This document shows, piece by piece, positions 35,785-47,757 of a stretch of DNA of 64,000 nucleotides. The stretch comes from Flabesymbios commensalis (lineage: Eukaryota > Annelida > Polychaeta > Terebellida > Flabelligeridae). The notes under the pieces were generated by a model, which saw only the letters and a program-made list of their open reading frames with translations, was not told where the DNA came from and searched no databases. The stretch spans positions 101,648,796 through 101,712,795 of the forward strand of contig OZ024902.1 of assembly GCA_964017125.1 (NCBI GenBank). Reading direction: 5' to 3'. How positions within the stretch are numbered: position 1 is the stretch's first letter; the number at the start of each line of letters is the position of its first letter. Position numbers and translations under genes: made by a program.

Positions 35785-36012
35785 AGTGACCGGGCGAGAT
35801 CACCGGGCGAGATCTCAGGCGATGAGCGCCGCACATGCAGCGGTGCTTGTGGGGCTTGTGAGGTTGTGGCATGCTCACATCGGGGACAGGACACGGGCCG
35901 AGATCACCGGGCAAGATCACCTCGGACGGGCCGAGATCACCGGGCGAGATTACCTCGGACCGGCCGAGATCACCCGGGCCGGGATCGTCGAAGGCCGAGA
36001 TCACCGCACACC
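35785..36012. repeat. GGGCGAGATCACC tandem words, right inner inverted repeat
   Basis: This is the reverse complement of the 31740-31975 block, including the shared GATCGTCGAAGGCCGAGATC segment. Confidence 0.72.
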
Positions 36013-36029
36013 AACACCTATATGTAGGC

Positions 36030-36660
36030 CTATAGGCCTATGTATGGATTACATTCTGCAGAATGGCAATTATTCAGAATCATCAGAAATAAATATATAG
36101 AGTCTATGTCTTTGTCTTAATTATTTAGACAGGTTTATTATACTTTGTACCAGAAAGCTACCAGTTTGTCTGGTCATAAGAACAAATATATGTTTTTGTT
36201 CTAATTAGTAGACAGGCTTATTATGCTGATATATGTATGGATTACATTCTGCATATTGGAATTATTCAGAATCATCATGAATAAATATATGTCTTTGTCC
36301 TAATTATTTAGACAGGTTTATTAGGAGATATATATGTATTTGTCAAAGTCATGTATTTCTGTGTGTATTTCATTATATTGCATCGTATCAATATTTTATT
36401 TAATAGCCTACATCACCTTATCTTTCAAATTTGATAATTAATGATCGATTACTACATGATTACTACAGGTAGGCCTGCCTTGTGTTTAAAATTCAGATCA
36501 CAGCTTTCACCCGTGCAAGCCGATGACAGCGTCAGCTATCACTCACAACACCTATGGCTCGGAGATAATCCCTAACAGGTCGGGTATCAGTTGGAGTAAT
36601 TCACAACTCACCTCCGCAAGCTGATGACAGCCTAACCTGTTAACTCCTCAACCGCTAAAT
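36030..36660. other. No gene; repeated ATTAGTAGACAGG and AATAAATATATGTC words
   Basis: A loose repeat of TTTGTCYTAATTATTTAGACAGG occurs two or three times (36100-36320). A similar word lies at 31670. There is no coding signal. Confidence 0.4.
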
Positions 36661-36671
36661 TAAATATTTTA

Positions 36672-36737
36672 AATGTTCACCCATTTAAAGTTGTGTCTTG
36701 CTACCGCAACCCACAACTTCAAGTGGGTGAACATTAC
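36672..36737. mobile_element. Hairpin MITE of the CACCCACTTGAAGTTGTG family
   Basis: TTCACCCATTTAAAGTTGTG pairs with CACAACTTCAAGTGGGTGAA around TCTTGCTACCGCAAC. Relatives lie at 54340, 59457 and 61204. Confidence 0.65.
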
Positions 36738-36739
36738 AA

Positions 36740-37984
36740 GATAGTCACGCTTAGCGATTTGAGGGTTTCATTTACCTCTACATGGTCTAACTCTACAACA
36801 GTTTATTATATGAAGTTGAATAAACCACAAAAAAGCTAACATGTCTTACTTTATTATAAAACAGCTTATCGTAATCGAAATGATAAAGCGCCCGCTTGAT
36901 AAAATGTTTATAAATTACTGTTTGGTAAATACTGTAGCGCCTAAATAATTTCAACAATGAGATATAGTATACTCATATTAAGTTGATGATATACTCCTTA
37001 CTAGAAATGTTATTTAATAAAATGTCAGACGCACTGTATTTGGCTTCAGAACTTCAACAGTCTAATCCCATTACTATAATCAGTGCAGGTGTTGCCGCTA
37101 ATTGCCACAGGCATTATTATGAAAACACAGTGACACCTTTGCATCGCTTAAGCCGTTGATTCTCGCACAGCTGGCACCCTCTTGCTATGTGGAGAGAGAA
37201 CGATTTAGAGGCCCAATTAATTAATTAATTTGAAAAATAGTATTTACATCACCAGATGAGCTCGAGACTCGTCCATCTTTAATCTTTTTTACAGCACGTT
37301 TAAGGCGTTAGATATTCCCGATAATCATGTGTTATAAATTATAATAAAACGTTTATAAAATACAACATGCTCATTATTAGTGTCATGCCTATATGTGATG
37401 TGCCATATAAAAACGGCCCTACATTTTGAGAAATGAACCTCAAAGATTACCCTTTCACCGCTAATCACAACTATAGTCATTATTAATTCATTTTTTTAGG
37501 CGATCAAGTCACTGTTATTGATGCAAATATTTCGTCTCAAATTACACAAATATTTTTAGTTGCTTTAGTTGCTTAATTACCCCTTATCGGTACTTTATTC
37601 TTTTCATAATCAACAACACTACATTTGTGAAGTTTTACAATAATTGTCGTGAATTTAATGCTGCTTTAATAGGCCTACCCGTAATTCTAACACAGTAAAA
37701 GGATAAAATACGATGTTGTTGTAGGCCTAACAAAGTTATTGTAATAAAGTAAGCGATTTCAACGATGTATCACACTTGATATTTTAATAAAAACTGACTA
37801 AGTCATAATACGTCACAGGTCATTCAAATTCATGTAGGTTCCCGTGAATTGATAACTATAAAACAGAGGTATAACTAGCGTGAATCTACTGACGGAGTTT
37901 AGAAAATATATAATCAATATTTTTATTGTTATTATATATCTACTGGTATTATCTAATAACTCCATCTCGCGACATAAAACATTT
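36740..37984. other. No gene seen; AT-rich
   Basis: There is no supported frame, RNA gene or inverted-repeat pair. Confidence 0.4.
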
Positions 37985-38170
37985 AAAAAAAGGGGTACGA
38001 AGTGGTAGGTACGAAGTGGTAGGTAGAGGTGGTACGAACTAGTAGGTAGAGGTGGTACGAACTGGTAGGTCTAATATTTTTCGTGATACGAAGCACTTGG
38101 TAGGTTACGAAGTGGACATGGTACAAAGTGACCTGCTACGGTCAGTGACTGACTGTCAGTGACACTGACA

Positions 38171-38992
38171 GTCACACACACACAGACAGTGTCAGTTTAC
38201 TGAAGGACTGAAGAAAAGGTTGACTCACTCTCAACTATACTCTATAGTAGGCACTTTCAGGCTCATTCAGGCTGGCACTCTCAGATGTTTAAACTACATA
38301 TTGATATCTACTGTTTTTAATCTTCACTATTTTTTGTTACCGACTACAGTTAACTGCACCAAATTCATGCTCTAAACTTTTATTTTGCGCAACCAATTTT
38401 ACCGACAAATAATACTCTGTGTCAAAAGTGATTGCTGATTGTCTTTCAATGTTTGTGTCTCCCTATTAGAAGAAGCACTTGACAATAAAATATAATTTAG
38501 CTTTTTAATTAACTCTGCTTGATTGATTTTATTCTACAGGGTCTTACGATTTTAAAAAAACCTAATTTTTCAAAATCGGATAAGGAGTAAAAATGTTGCG
38601 GCAAGAAATGTATTTTAAAACAGGCTTTTTTTGTGTATGATAACGGGTTGGTCTTTTTCACGAAACCGAGCGATACTGGCCGAAACCGACTGAAACCGGC
38701 CCTAAAAACGCTAGTAGAGGTCCAATTAACTATATATACTATTGTGTAAGTAACCATAGTCCACGGGTAGCATTTTAAATATAAGTAGGTTTTATAACTG
38801 AAACGTCCACAGCAAACTTAAGAATGCACCCGCTATTGGTCTAGCATGTGTAGACATATCGATATAGTCCTGATAGTAGGCCTGCATGTCATGTAACATG
38901 TTAGACTACCTGTGGCATATCTACTATGGCTGCGAATTTATATTCACTAGATGTCACTAGAGTCAACAAATGAAATGTTTTTTTCATTTTTA
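38171..38992. other. No gene seen
   Basis: One minus-strand open stretch (38509-38757) has no family motif. Confidence 0.4.
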
Positions 38993-39573
38993 ATTCTAAT
39001 TATAAAACTACTTTATAATAATATTATTTACATAGTATAACAATATGATTAATTTGGCATTATTGTATATACAGTAGATCCTGTCACCAACGACCTTGCT
39101 TCTGCCAGACAAAAAAAGTCGTTGGTGACAGAAAGTCGCTGGTCACAGAAATGAGTTTTTGCTGTAAAATTTGCGGGTGCGGCGGCTGGTTCAATGTCGG
39201 GCTAATGACATTTACCCACCACTGACCGGTATTCATTGTGGATCAGAGCACGCGGTTGCGGCAACATTTCAATGCCTGTTCTAATATCACTGATTATGAC
39301 GGTGTTTTTCAGAATGACTGCTAGCTATGATAATAACGCTAACAGAGCACACGTTATATAAGCCCAGGTAGCTTCTGACCCTTAACAGGCATGGGGCGTT
39401 GTATATTCACATTAAATGTGTCACTATAGGACAGATAATGTAGCCTTGGTAAAACAAAAAATAACTGGTGAAACAAAAAGGGAACAATTATTCATTACTG
39501 ATGAATAATACATATGTGTGTTTACACTAACAGGATCATTATGCCCACACTAGGACGTATGTACTGTCCCCGT

Positions 39574-39682
39574 CCCAGCAGACACATTACGTTGAATAAA
39601 TGTTGGTTTAACGTTGGTCCACCGTCTACGATGCTAGACCAACGTTAATCCACCATTAAATCAACGTCTTGTGTCTGCTGGG
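39574..39682. mobile_element. Palindromic MITE family P, complete 109-bp copy
   Basis: It starts CCCAGCAGACACATTACG and ends GTCTTGTGTCTGCTGGG. The arms pair around CCACCGTCTACGATGCTAG. Confidence 0.72.
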
Positions 39683-39866
39683 TATATGTGGCCGGACCAC
39701 GCTCATATAGGACGTTCGCTACGTGTGAATAAACACGCGTGGACGGCTGATTAGGGCAGTGTATTGTATTAACAGATTAAAGTAACTGGGGGATTAGTTA
39801 TGTCCTGACGCGATGTTCTAATGTTGGCCAACCCTGCATCAACGTCTCGTGCCAGCTGTATAGTCA

Positions 39867-39972
39867 CCCAGTAAACATGAGCCATTGACCCAATGTTGTT
39901 TTATTGCGGGCCGATTTCGAAAACAGTGGGCCAACGTTAAAACAACATTGGGTCAATGGTTGTGTTTGCTGG
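39867..39972. mobile_element. Palindromic MITE family P copy
   Basis: It starts CCCAGTAAACATGAGCC and ends GGTTGTGTTTGCTGG. ATTGACCCAATGTTGTTTTA pairs with its complement. Confidence 0.68.
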
Positions 39973-41144
39973 TCAGTGACGCGCGTCTCATGTCTGGAGA
40001 GGGGTGTACTGCTGACTGACATGCTGTGTATAGCGTAATTATGACGGCGCCGCTCTTGTCTACCAGCCAACACACAACTGAATAGCACTTGACATTTAGT
40101 GTGCTATAGACAATATTATTTGTATAATTATTCATGGCGTATCTTCTTAACACATCCCCTGAACAATTTAATACGATTGTATTTTAAAACATGTTTAATT
40201 AGCGCTATGCAAAATAATTTTTTTTATATACTTTTCGACTAATGAGAGCATTCAATTGATTAATATGTCATATATTTAGTTGATCATTGGACATGAAGGG
40301 TTAGATGATTTCCTACGGGCGCCGGGTGATATTGCTGTGTAGTAACATCGACGGTCTAAGGTAGATAGACCTCTTGCGACAACAGCCTGATCTTCCAAGG
40401 TTATACCTCTCTGTTACCTATGATATCCACACAGTCAGATCTGACATGCAGTGGTTTGCTCATGAATGTTTCCAAAAGTCGTATGACGAAAAAAGTTGAG
40501 GTCGTTGGACACAAGTAATATAATGACCTTCTGCCAGATATTTGAGGTCGCAAGTCGCGTTAGACAGAAAGTCGTTGATCACAGGTCGTTAACTATAGGA
40601 AAATGATCCGTGCAAGAAAAAAAAGTCGTTGGAGACAAAAGGTCGTTGGTGGCAGGGTCGTTGATGACAGGATCTACTGTATATGTATTATATGTTTGCA
40701 TTGTTATCAGTCTACATTTATTAAATATACAATAATCAAGTTTATTAAACCATTTGCGTATACATGCACAATAAATTATAATTATGATACAATTTTAAAA
40801 TAAAATAATATACATAGTATAAGAAGATGATAGATTAGGCATAATGATGTGAATGTTGATTTTGTTTTGCAGAATTGTGAGGAAAGGTGAATTAATTGTC
40901 TGAGTTTTTTGTTGCCGAATGTGGTTGTCTTAGCTGTTGTTTTTCATTTTTTTTGTTTTCTTTTTTCCCTGCATTGGTTGAAGCAATTTCAAATGTCCTG
41001 CCATCTGTTGACAGCACAGTTCTTAGGTTGAATGGCTTTGGTTGAAAAAACACATCTCTGAATGACACATTTATTTCAAATATGTATTATATATTTACAT
41101 CACATACAACAGTAGAGTATAAGATATATATAAATGTGCATTAT

Positions 41145-41587
41145 ATTCTAATTATAATACTACTTTATAATAATATTATTTACATAGTATAACAATATGA
41201 TTAATTTGGCATTATCTCATATATATGTATTATATGTTTGCATTGTTATCAGTCTACATTTATTAAGTATACAATAATCAAGTTTATTAAACCATTTGCG
41301 TATACATGCACAATAAATTATAATTATGATACAATTTTAAAATAAAATAATATACATAGTATAAGAAGATGATAGATTAGGCATAATGATGTGAATGTTG
41401 ATTTTGTTTTGCAGAATTGTGAGGAAAGGCGAATTAATTGTCTGAGTTTTTTGTTGCCGAATGTGGTTGTCTTAGCTGTTGTTTTTCATTTTTTTTGTTT
41501 TCTTTTTTCCCTGCATTGGTTGAAGCAATTTCAAATGTCCTGCCATCTGTTGACAGCACAGTTCTTAGGTTGAATGGCTTTGGTTGA
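41145..41587. repeat. Segmental duplicate, copy B (empty site)
   Basis: It matches copy A on both sides of the pogo-like insertion. The junction reads CTCATATATATGTATT with a single TA at the insertion point. Confidence 0.85.
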
Positions 41588-43515
41588 CGCAGGAACCGCC
41601 GTAAGTGACGCCTTCTTTTTACAGGATCTTGACTGGCCCAGACATTAAAATTCACCTGGAACTTGCTATATTCTTTACACAAGAAGAAGTCGCCAGCTCC
41701 CATCAGACTGCGCTCAAGCTCCCGGTACTGAGAGAACTTCTTCAAGTTTGTTTCCCAAGTTCAGATAGAGCTTGTGGACACCAATCCACTGCCTGCTTCA
41801 ACACATGGTTTAGACGTTCACAATTATTATTGGTCAATTTGGTTGTGACACCCACTAAACCTGTTTTTGCTGCAGCTTGTAAATTGTTTTTAAGGAGAGG
41901 CACAATATCATGTTCAAAGTGTCCTATAAAGTCTTTAGCACTACATAGTGATTTTGTTGCTTCTACACATTGTTCAAACATGATGGAATCTTCAGTGTCG
42001 ATTATGCCGTCCTTTCCAAACACAGATGATGCGATTTCTTCCCTCTCCTTCTCAGATTTGCCGACGTTGTGCTTAAAGGTAATTGTCCATATTTCCTTTC
42101 AGATGTCGTGTGCAACTGAGGCGTCCGCCACTGGGGAATGCTACCTCCATCGCATTAGTCATGGCACATTCTTCATCACTGCCAGTCAGAGGTTGTCACA
42201 TTATGGTGTTGCCGAGTTTAGCACTGATGTGTTGGAAGAAGACTCTGAAAGTATCGTAATCAGAATTCCCGTGAAGCAGCATAGGGCTGAAGAATAGGGG
42301 GTGGTCACCAGTGCCTCGTCTTTTCACAGACAGGTTTTTAAACACAGCTAATGTCACATGAACGTCTCCAAGGTTAAAGGTCTTATCAAACTGTTGATTG
42401 TCCATAAGGTCCTGAGCAGCAGAAACGGCGAATGTCTGATATTTGGTCGTCAGTGTGTGAAGATATGGCAGGAACCTTATCTTTTGACCCTCACAACTAG
42501 TTGCACAAAAGGGTTCGTTTTCAGTTCTTGTTCTATGTTGGAGATGTGATCGGCGAAATTATGTCTTTGTGTTGTGGCTGGCTGTTCTTTCTTCTTTTGT
42601 ATGTACTTGGCATTCACTATTTGCTTAGGATTACGAGGACCATCTATGATGTCAGAGTCTGCATATATTTTCTGAGGTCTTGTCGTCTTCGCTCGCTCTT
42701 TCAAGTCTTTCATCACGGCAGGCTTGGTTCTGATATATTCTTCTGTGCCACACCGTGGGGTGAAGCTCCAGGAAAATCACCTCTGTATTCATAGAGTGCC
42801 AGTCTGTTGCTGTCACTCTCTTCGTCGATCCATGTCACTCTCCTCTCATAGGCTGGAGAGTTGCTATGTTTTGTGTAGTATCGCCTTACTGTCACTATTT
42901 CAGTAGCCTCTGGTTGAGGTTCTACAGGCACAAATATTGTCTTTTTATTTTTTTGTCTTTTTAGGCAATATTACTCATCTTTTTTTAGCACAACTTTTTT
43001 TAAACACTGTCCAGGAATCTGCACAAAAGTAGTTTTGCTGGAAGGACCAGAAATTCAAGCGCCACAATCGTCCCAAAACTGAGACGGTTGTTGACGTTGA
43101 TGTCTTTCAATGTTTGTAGCAATGAAGAATACATTTTCTTTAACACTTCGTGGTACATAGTCAATAGCAGGAGTTCTTGTTCATCACTTTTTAGTGGTAA
43201 AAAATCACATATGTCCAAGAATTTAGGCTTCTGTTTTGGTCCCATAGGTAAATCACGACCACCCAAGGCCATCACTGGAGTGTCATCAATGGATATATCA
43301 GATATCACAGATGCTGATGGTGAAGATGGAGGTGGTGATGGCGAGCGAGGATGATTTCTTGGTGAGGTATTCAAGTTTTCTAAGAATGTCCTGCAACCTT
43401 CAACATTGATGGTTCGAGAACGGTTGCTGATTGGTCGTTCTGTCTTGTGCAGTTTTTCCGCTGGAGCGATGGGTGACGTCACAGGAAAACATGTCTTAGT
43501 GCTCAAGAAGGCCAC
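41434..43515 (-). pseudogene. MULE-type DNA transposase, broken
   Basis: Minus-strand open pieces in several frames follow the order of a family of MULE-like transposases found in marine invertebrates. From the N-terminus: a proline/serine-rich leader (43515-43000), VAQKNISEPSLP, MMKDLKERAKTTRPQKIY and PRNPKQIVNAKYIQ (42716-42477). Next is DKTFNLGDVHVTLAVF, holding the likely first catalytic Asp, with HPLFFSPMLLHG (42405-42196). Last are TNNNCERLNHVLKQAVDW and VWASQDPVKRRRHLRRF (42023-41434). At least three frame changes and some stops separate them, and the GTDGE-type second acidic region is not open. It is therefore inactive. A second copy of the C-terminal end is in the duplicate at 40863-41045. 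No clear terminal repeats were identified. Confidence 0.75.
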
Positions 43516-43519
43516 TCAT

Positions 43520-44815
43520 CATCATTTAATGTATCAATGGCACTTGTAATAGTGCTTATGTTTGAACTGCAAGTTGATATGTCCAGCCTGTTGGCTATCG
43601 TGTAGAATTACAAAATGGTTTGGTCTAAATTGAGCAAGTCTATCGGGAACGTACGTCATACAATTTTTCTTGACATTAGATCAGAAAGAAATTCATTGTT
43701 TAAAGTAGGTGGACAATAAGACTGAATTGAAATAGAGAGAGTGTCACTAGCAGCAAACATCACAAGTTTCTCAGAGTAGTCACCAGGTTTACTTATGCAC
43801 TTCAAGAGATTGTTGTATGGATTGTGGATCACTCTTTTTTCTTACACTAAGTCTTGATAGTCTTGTGATCTGTATCATAGTATTCTTGATGAAGTGCTAC
43901 TTCAATAGCCGTCAACAGGCGTATATGTAGATGGTGATGTTCCATGCCTTAAAGGCCTCGTGACAGTGCCCTGAACATGCAGTTACAGTTTTATTCTGAG
44001 TATCATCAGGCAAGCACATATTATAGGTTTATAGTAGTAGCTGCTCACTCTTGGCGGTGTCAACTAGACGATCTGTATCAACAGCTGCGTATATCCTGCA
44101 ACAAGCAAAGAGAAAAGATATATACATATATTACATATATAACATAAAAATAAAATATACATAACATATTTCAAAGCCGCGTAGTTAGTTATTTTATCTT
44201 AGGTTTTCGGGACGATAAATATTTAATATTAAATTGTTTGTAAAATAGTCACACTTAGTCTCTTAAGTGTCACTTTGATTGCCACCCCTCCTTCCCGACT
44301 TGTAATCACCATGACGTAACATCTTAAGTAGACAAGCGTCAATCCATTGTTTCTAATCCCTTTGATTCGTTAGCCCTCTCAGCCCCAGAGCGCATCACCC
44401 AATTACTTGTTTTTCTTATTTACATTTTACAATGTGACGCAAGGGCGAACAATTATATGTGTATGTTATTACCTAGTGATATATTATAATAAGAATTTTT
44501 ATAGTAGCCTATATTACAATAATAATCCGCTGAAACGGCCGTCTTTATTATTACACCTCTGACATACCCTGTTAACCATCTTCATTCCGATGTGAATAAA
44601 TAGCAGAGATGTAACATGCAGATGTAACCAAACGTACATTTTAATACACATGTATGAAAATACGAACATATTTATTATACGGCAGAAACTAGTTTTCAAC
44701 GCCACATACATGTAATATATGACATAATAATCCCCTGTAGGACTGAGATGGTCAGCGCAACACTCTAATTAGCGTTACACGAAGAACAAAGCGATTCGCG
44801 GCGATTGTGCTATAC
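43520..44815. other. No gene seen; flank of the MULE remnant
   Basis: The first 600 bases may be the 5' part of the MULE element. I cannot mark its end. The rest is AT-rich without a supported frame. Confidence 0.35.
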
Positions 44816-44817
44816 AC

Positions 44818-44930
44818 AACAGACCAGAAAATACAAGTCATTTACCAAATGCTGGCTCAATGTTGGTCCACCGTCGCGACGCTGGCCCAACATTAAACTA
44901 GCATCAGGTCGACGTCTCTTGTTTGCTGGG
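44818..44930. mobile_element. Palindromic MITE family P copy
   Basis: The right half (GACGCTGGCCCAACATTAAA to TCTTGTTTGCTGGG) is well kept and the left arm is diverged. Confidence 0.6.
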
Positions 44931-44999
44931 ATATGGTCAGGTGCGTGGGAGCAGTGTCGCCTGCTCACATGTCAGAAAACGCTCACCAAGTTAAACTGA

Positions 45000-45730
45000 A
45001 TGATGTTGCGCCATCTGTGACATCTGTAAAACCTTAGTCCAACTCTTGATCAACATTTTGGATTTCCTGTGCGTCTGATATTATGTCCTAATATGGAACA
45101 CTGGTTGACAATTACAACATCATGTCAAACTTCTCTGTATTTGCTTTGCTGCCAACGGCCGCTGCGGGGTGTCCCATCACAAGTATAGTAATAGGCCTAT
45201 TATTTAATAACCTAATTCTCATTCTCAAAAAATCCAAATAAAGGTCACTAGCCTAGGCTACTAGTGATACTTTGTTCATGTAATATTATTGCTGTAGTAT
45301 CATCACTGTAAAATGTGTAATGAAGAGAAGTAGTCCCTAACGTAATTTTTTTTTATAATAACGAGACTAACATCACTTTGCGACCGTCAAAGTTAAAAAA
45401 AAATTCTGGTGTTCAAAATCAGTCATGCCCCTGACAAACGACGACCCCTTTCATATGACCGTTTTTATGTGGCCTTAACTGGGGGCGCATACATAACTGT
45501 ATTTCAGGACTAGTAAAACATCTACCGGACTAGTAAAATTTAGGTTTTAATAGTCCTGCTCACTAGTAAAAAAAATGGCTAAGTTCTATCCCTGGTATGA
45601 TAACATACTTTTCATAGTATCATAGAGACACATTGAAATAAAATTGTGCTTTTTTACTCAAAAATATCTCAAATAGTTTTTGAGATATTGTCATTTTCTC
45701 GTATGCAAATTTGCCTTTTCTCCGTTATTG
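45000..45730. other. No gene seen
   Basis: I recognised no frame or RNA gene and no inverted-repeat pair. Confidence 0.4.
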
Positions 45731-45734
45731 TTAA

Positions 45735-46099
45735 AGGGACTGGCCCACGCTAAAATCATCAAAAAATCGGTGATTTTATTTCGGGTTCTTAATATGACCA
45801 TATGATGTAAACATGTACATAGACTAGAACTGCAATTTTTTATAATTTTTGTGCTGCGCATTCACCAGTTAGGCTAGATATAGAGACGAAATTCCTGATT
45901 TCTAATTATTGACAACCATGTCAAAAATAGGAAATGCGGGAATTTCGTCTCTATATCCAGTCTAACTGATGAATGCGCAGCACAAAAATTGTAAAAAATT
46001 GCAGTTCTAGTCTATGTACATGTTTACATCATATGGTCATATTAAGAACCCGAAATAAAATCACCGATTTTTTGATGATTTTAGCCTGGGCCAGTCCCT
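45735..46099. mobile_element. 364-bp TTAA foldback MITE, complete copy with inverted centre
   Basis: TTAA flanks at 45731-45734 and 46100-46103, AGGGACTGGCCCACGC at the left and GGGCCAGTCCCT at the right. Relative to 33772-34135 the central GACAACCATGTCAAAAATAG segment is in the opposite orientation. Confidence 0.85.
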
Positions 46100-46574
46100 T
46101 TAAGAACCGCAGAATTTTTGCAGGAAAAAGACTCTTTTTTTTTAATAAAAATGAAAAAAAATCACAATTTTTCTTAAAATTAACAATACTTTTCCAAATT
46201 TAGATATATAATAACCTGACATTTTTAGGTTGGGTAAATTATATAGAACGTGATTGCACATTTAATTTTTTTTTTCGGTGACCTTGACAAAGAGAGAGGC
46301 ACGCGCCTTAGTTTAGAAATCTGTACATTGGGCGATAATACAGGTTTCGCGGTTATTTTTTCTTCCAGGCCCTAGTTCTAAGTTTAAACCATCATTAAAG
46401 TTATTTTTTCAAATAAATAGAACACATTTTTATGCCTTCAGAGACCATAACATTTATACCCTTTTTCTACATATACAAAAAACGACCAAAAAACGACGTC
46501 ATAAATTTCCTTTTTTTAGACCCCAGTTTCATGTTTACACAAGTGCCTATCTATAGACTATACCCGCCATCAGA

Positions 46575-47200
46575 TTAACTTGTATCGCATCTTTCTCGCC
46601 GATTTCTCAGTCAATTCTACCCGATTTTCATGAAATTTTGCAAGGACTATTTTCGCTACTTTTCAGCTATACAATATTTTCCAATGAAAATTTCACAGTA
46701 GTCGCCGCGTGACTCGAAAATAGTCCTTGCAAAATTTCTCACCTCATACTTCACATAGCCATCACATACCACTGAGGAATAGTTTTGGTGACATTTTGAG
46801 CCCCATATCATCAACCCTTTAATTACTATGGCCACTAACGGAGAAATGCTAGTTAGCGCATTTCAGAAAAAAGTTGCCATCAGATCTTCTTTTAATTTGG
46901 CAAATATGTTCAGCTATGTCAGCCAAAGACCTGATAACTTTTTTGATCAAACAATTTCAAAATGGCCATTTAGTGGCCATTTTAAATTTTGTAATATTCA
47001 ATTAATTAAGAAATGCAAAATGACTGGACCATGAATATAAAGCAAAATGTAATGTATCACACAAGAATAACCCATGACAAATTTCACACTGAAAAATTCA
47101 AAATGGCCGCCAGTCGGCCATTTTAATTTTTTTTTTCAATTTAAAAAAAAATAATTTTTTGAGCAAAGAATTTTAAAATAGTGGTCGAGTGATAACGGAG
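46575..47200. repeat. Dispersed inverted-repeat family and GGCCATTT tandem fragment
   Basis: GATTTTCATGAAATTTTGC and its complement (near 46720) with CTCGAAAATAGTCCTTGC match the 26.6-kb and 28.6-kb repeats. From 46900 two units with AAAATGGCCNNNNNGGCCATTTT resemble the satellite-element cores. Confidence 0.5.
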
Positions 47201-47209
47201 GGCTGCTTT

Positions 47210-47755
47210 CGTGTTCGTTTCCAAACATTTTTTTCTAGTTATTTATAAATGTGGTATATTTGTTACTAGACTATTAGTGTATTGCGGGGCACTTATTGGG
47301 TTCCCTGCTCTCTCAATATTCTTCATCTCTGTAGTATTTCTTCAACTGCTTCAAATGGTTCAAGTGTCTGGGAGATTTTTTGAATTCTATATCCCTGCTG
47401 AAATTTGCAACATTGAGGTCACAACTTTTGGACCTTTTCATAATTTTTCTCAGATTTTGATCTAGTACAGGATTTTTTTTGCTTTGTGAAAACAGTGGGA
47501 TTTGGTCAAGTATTTCTTTTAGCATGTTAGCAGTTATAAAAAAGTGTCAGCAATTTCCTTTAGGACAATTTTGAAATTTTTGTGATGTACCTAACATAGT
47601 CATAGTTATAGATCTCAGTGAACACAAAATATTTGTATAACATTTATACAATATTGGGTATTCAATGTCGTTGAGCCAGAGTTATTTTCTAATTAATGCC
47701 AAGTTGATGGCCACACACTTAAATAGTTGGATGGCCCAAGGTCACAGATTTTACT
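47210..47755. other. No gene seen
   Basis: A plus-strand open stretch (47211-47465) is hydrophobic and AT-driven without motifs. Confidence 0.4.
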
Positions 47756-47757
47756 TA

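Larger units (their letters stand above)
31075..38170. mobile_element. About 7.1-kb region bounded by nested inverted-repeat pairs
   Basis: The outer pair is 31075-31660 and about 37985-38170. The right side, reverse-complemented, gives TGTCCACTTYGTAACCTACC and CGTACC minisatellite words in the same order as the left. The inner pair is 31740-31975 and 35785-36012, with GGTGATCTCGCCC words on the left and GGGCGAGATCACC on the right. No transposase was found in about 3.8 kb of interior. It could be a large non-autonomous TIR element with a second one inside, or two pairs of insertions. Confidence 0.5.
39072..40679. mobile_element. 1.6-kb pogo-like non-autonomous element with TA duplication
   Basis: It starts CAGTAGATCCTGTCACCAAC and ends GATGACAGGATCTACTG, with TA on both sides (39070-39071 and 40680-40681). 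The uninterrupted copy B at 41145-41587 is the empty site. Subterminal GTCGTTGGTGACAG words recur on both sides. No transposase is present. Two P-family palindromes have inserted inside (39574-39682 and 39867-39972). The core (39320-40345) is homologous to 47977-48830. Confidence 0.85.
38993..41045. repeat. Segmental duplicate, copy A (interrupted by a pogo-like element)
   Basis: 38993-39069 plus 40682-41045 match 41145-41587 closely. Copy A is split by the 39072-40679 element and copy B is not. Both copies carry the C-terminal end of a MULE-type transposase on the minus strand. Confidence 0.85.

Noticed and set aside
31698-36100. Arg/Asp/Gly-rich open frames in the GATCTCGCCC repeats
   Set aside because: They are tandem-repeat products open in several frames and both strands.
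41605-42297. 230-codon plus-strand open frame
   Set aside because: It lies antisense to the MULE-type transposase pieces, which have recognisable motifs. The plus-strand peptide has none.
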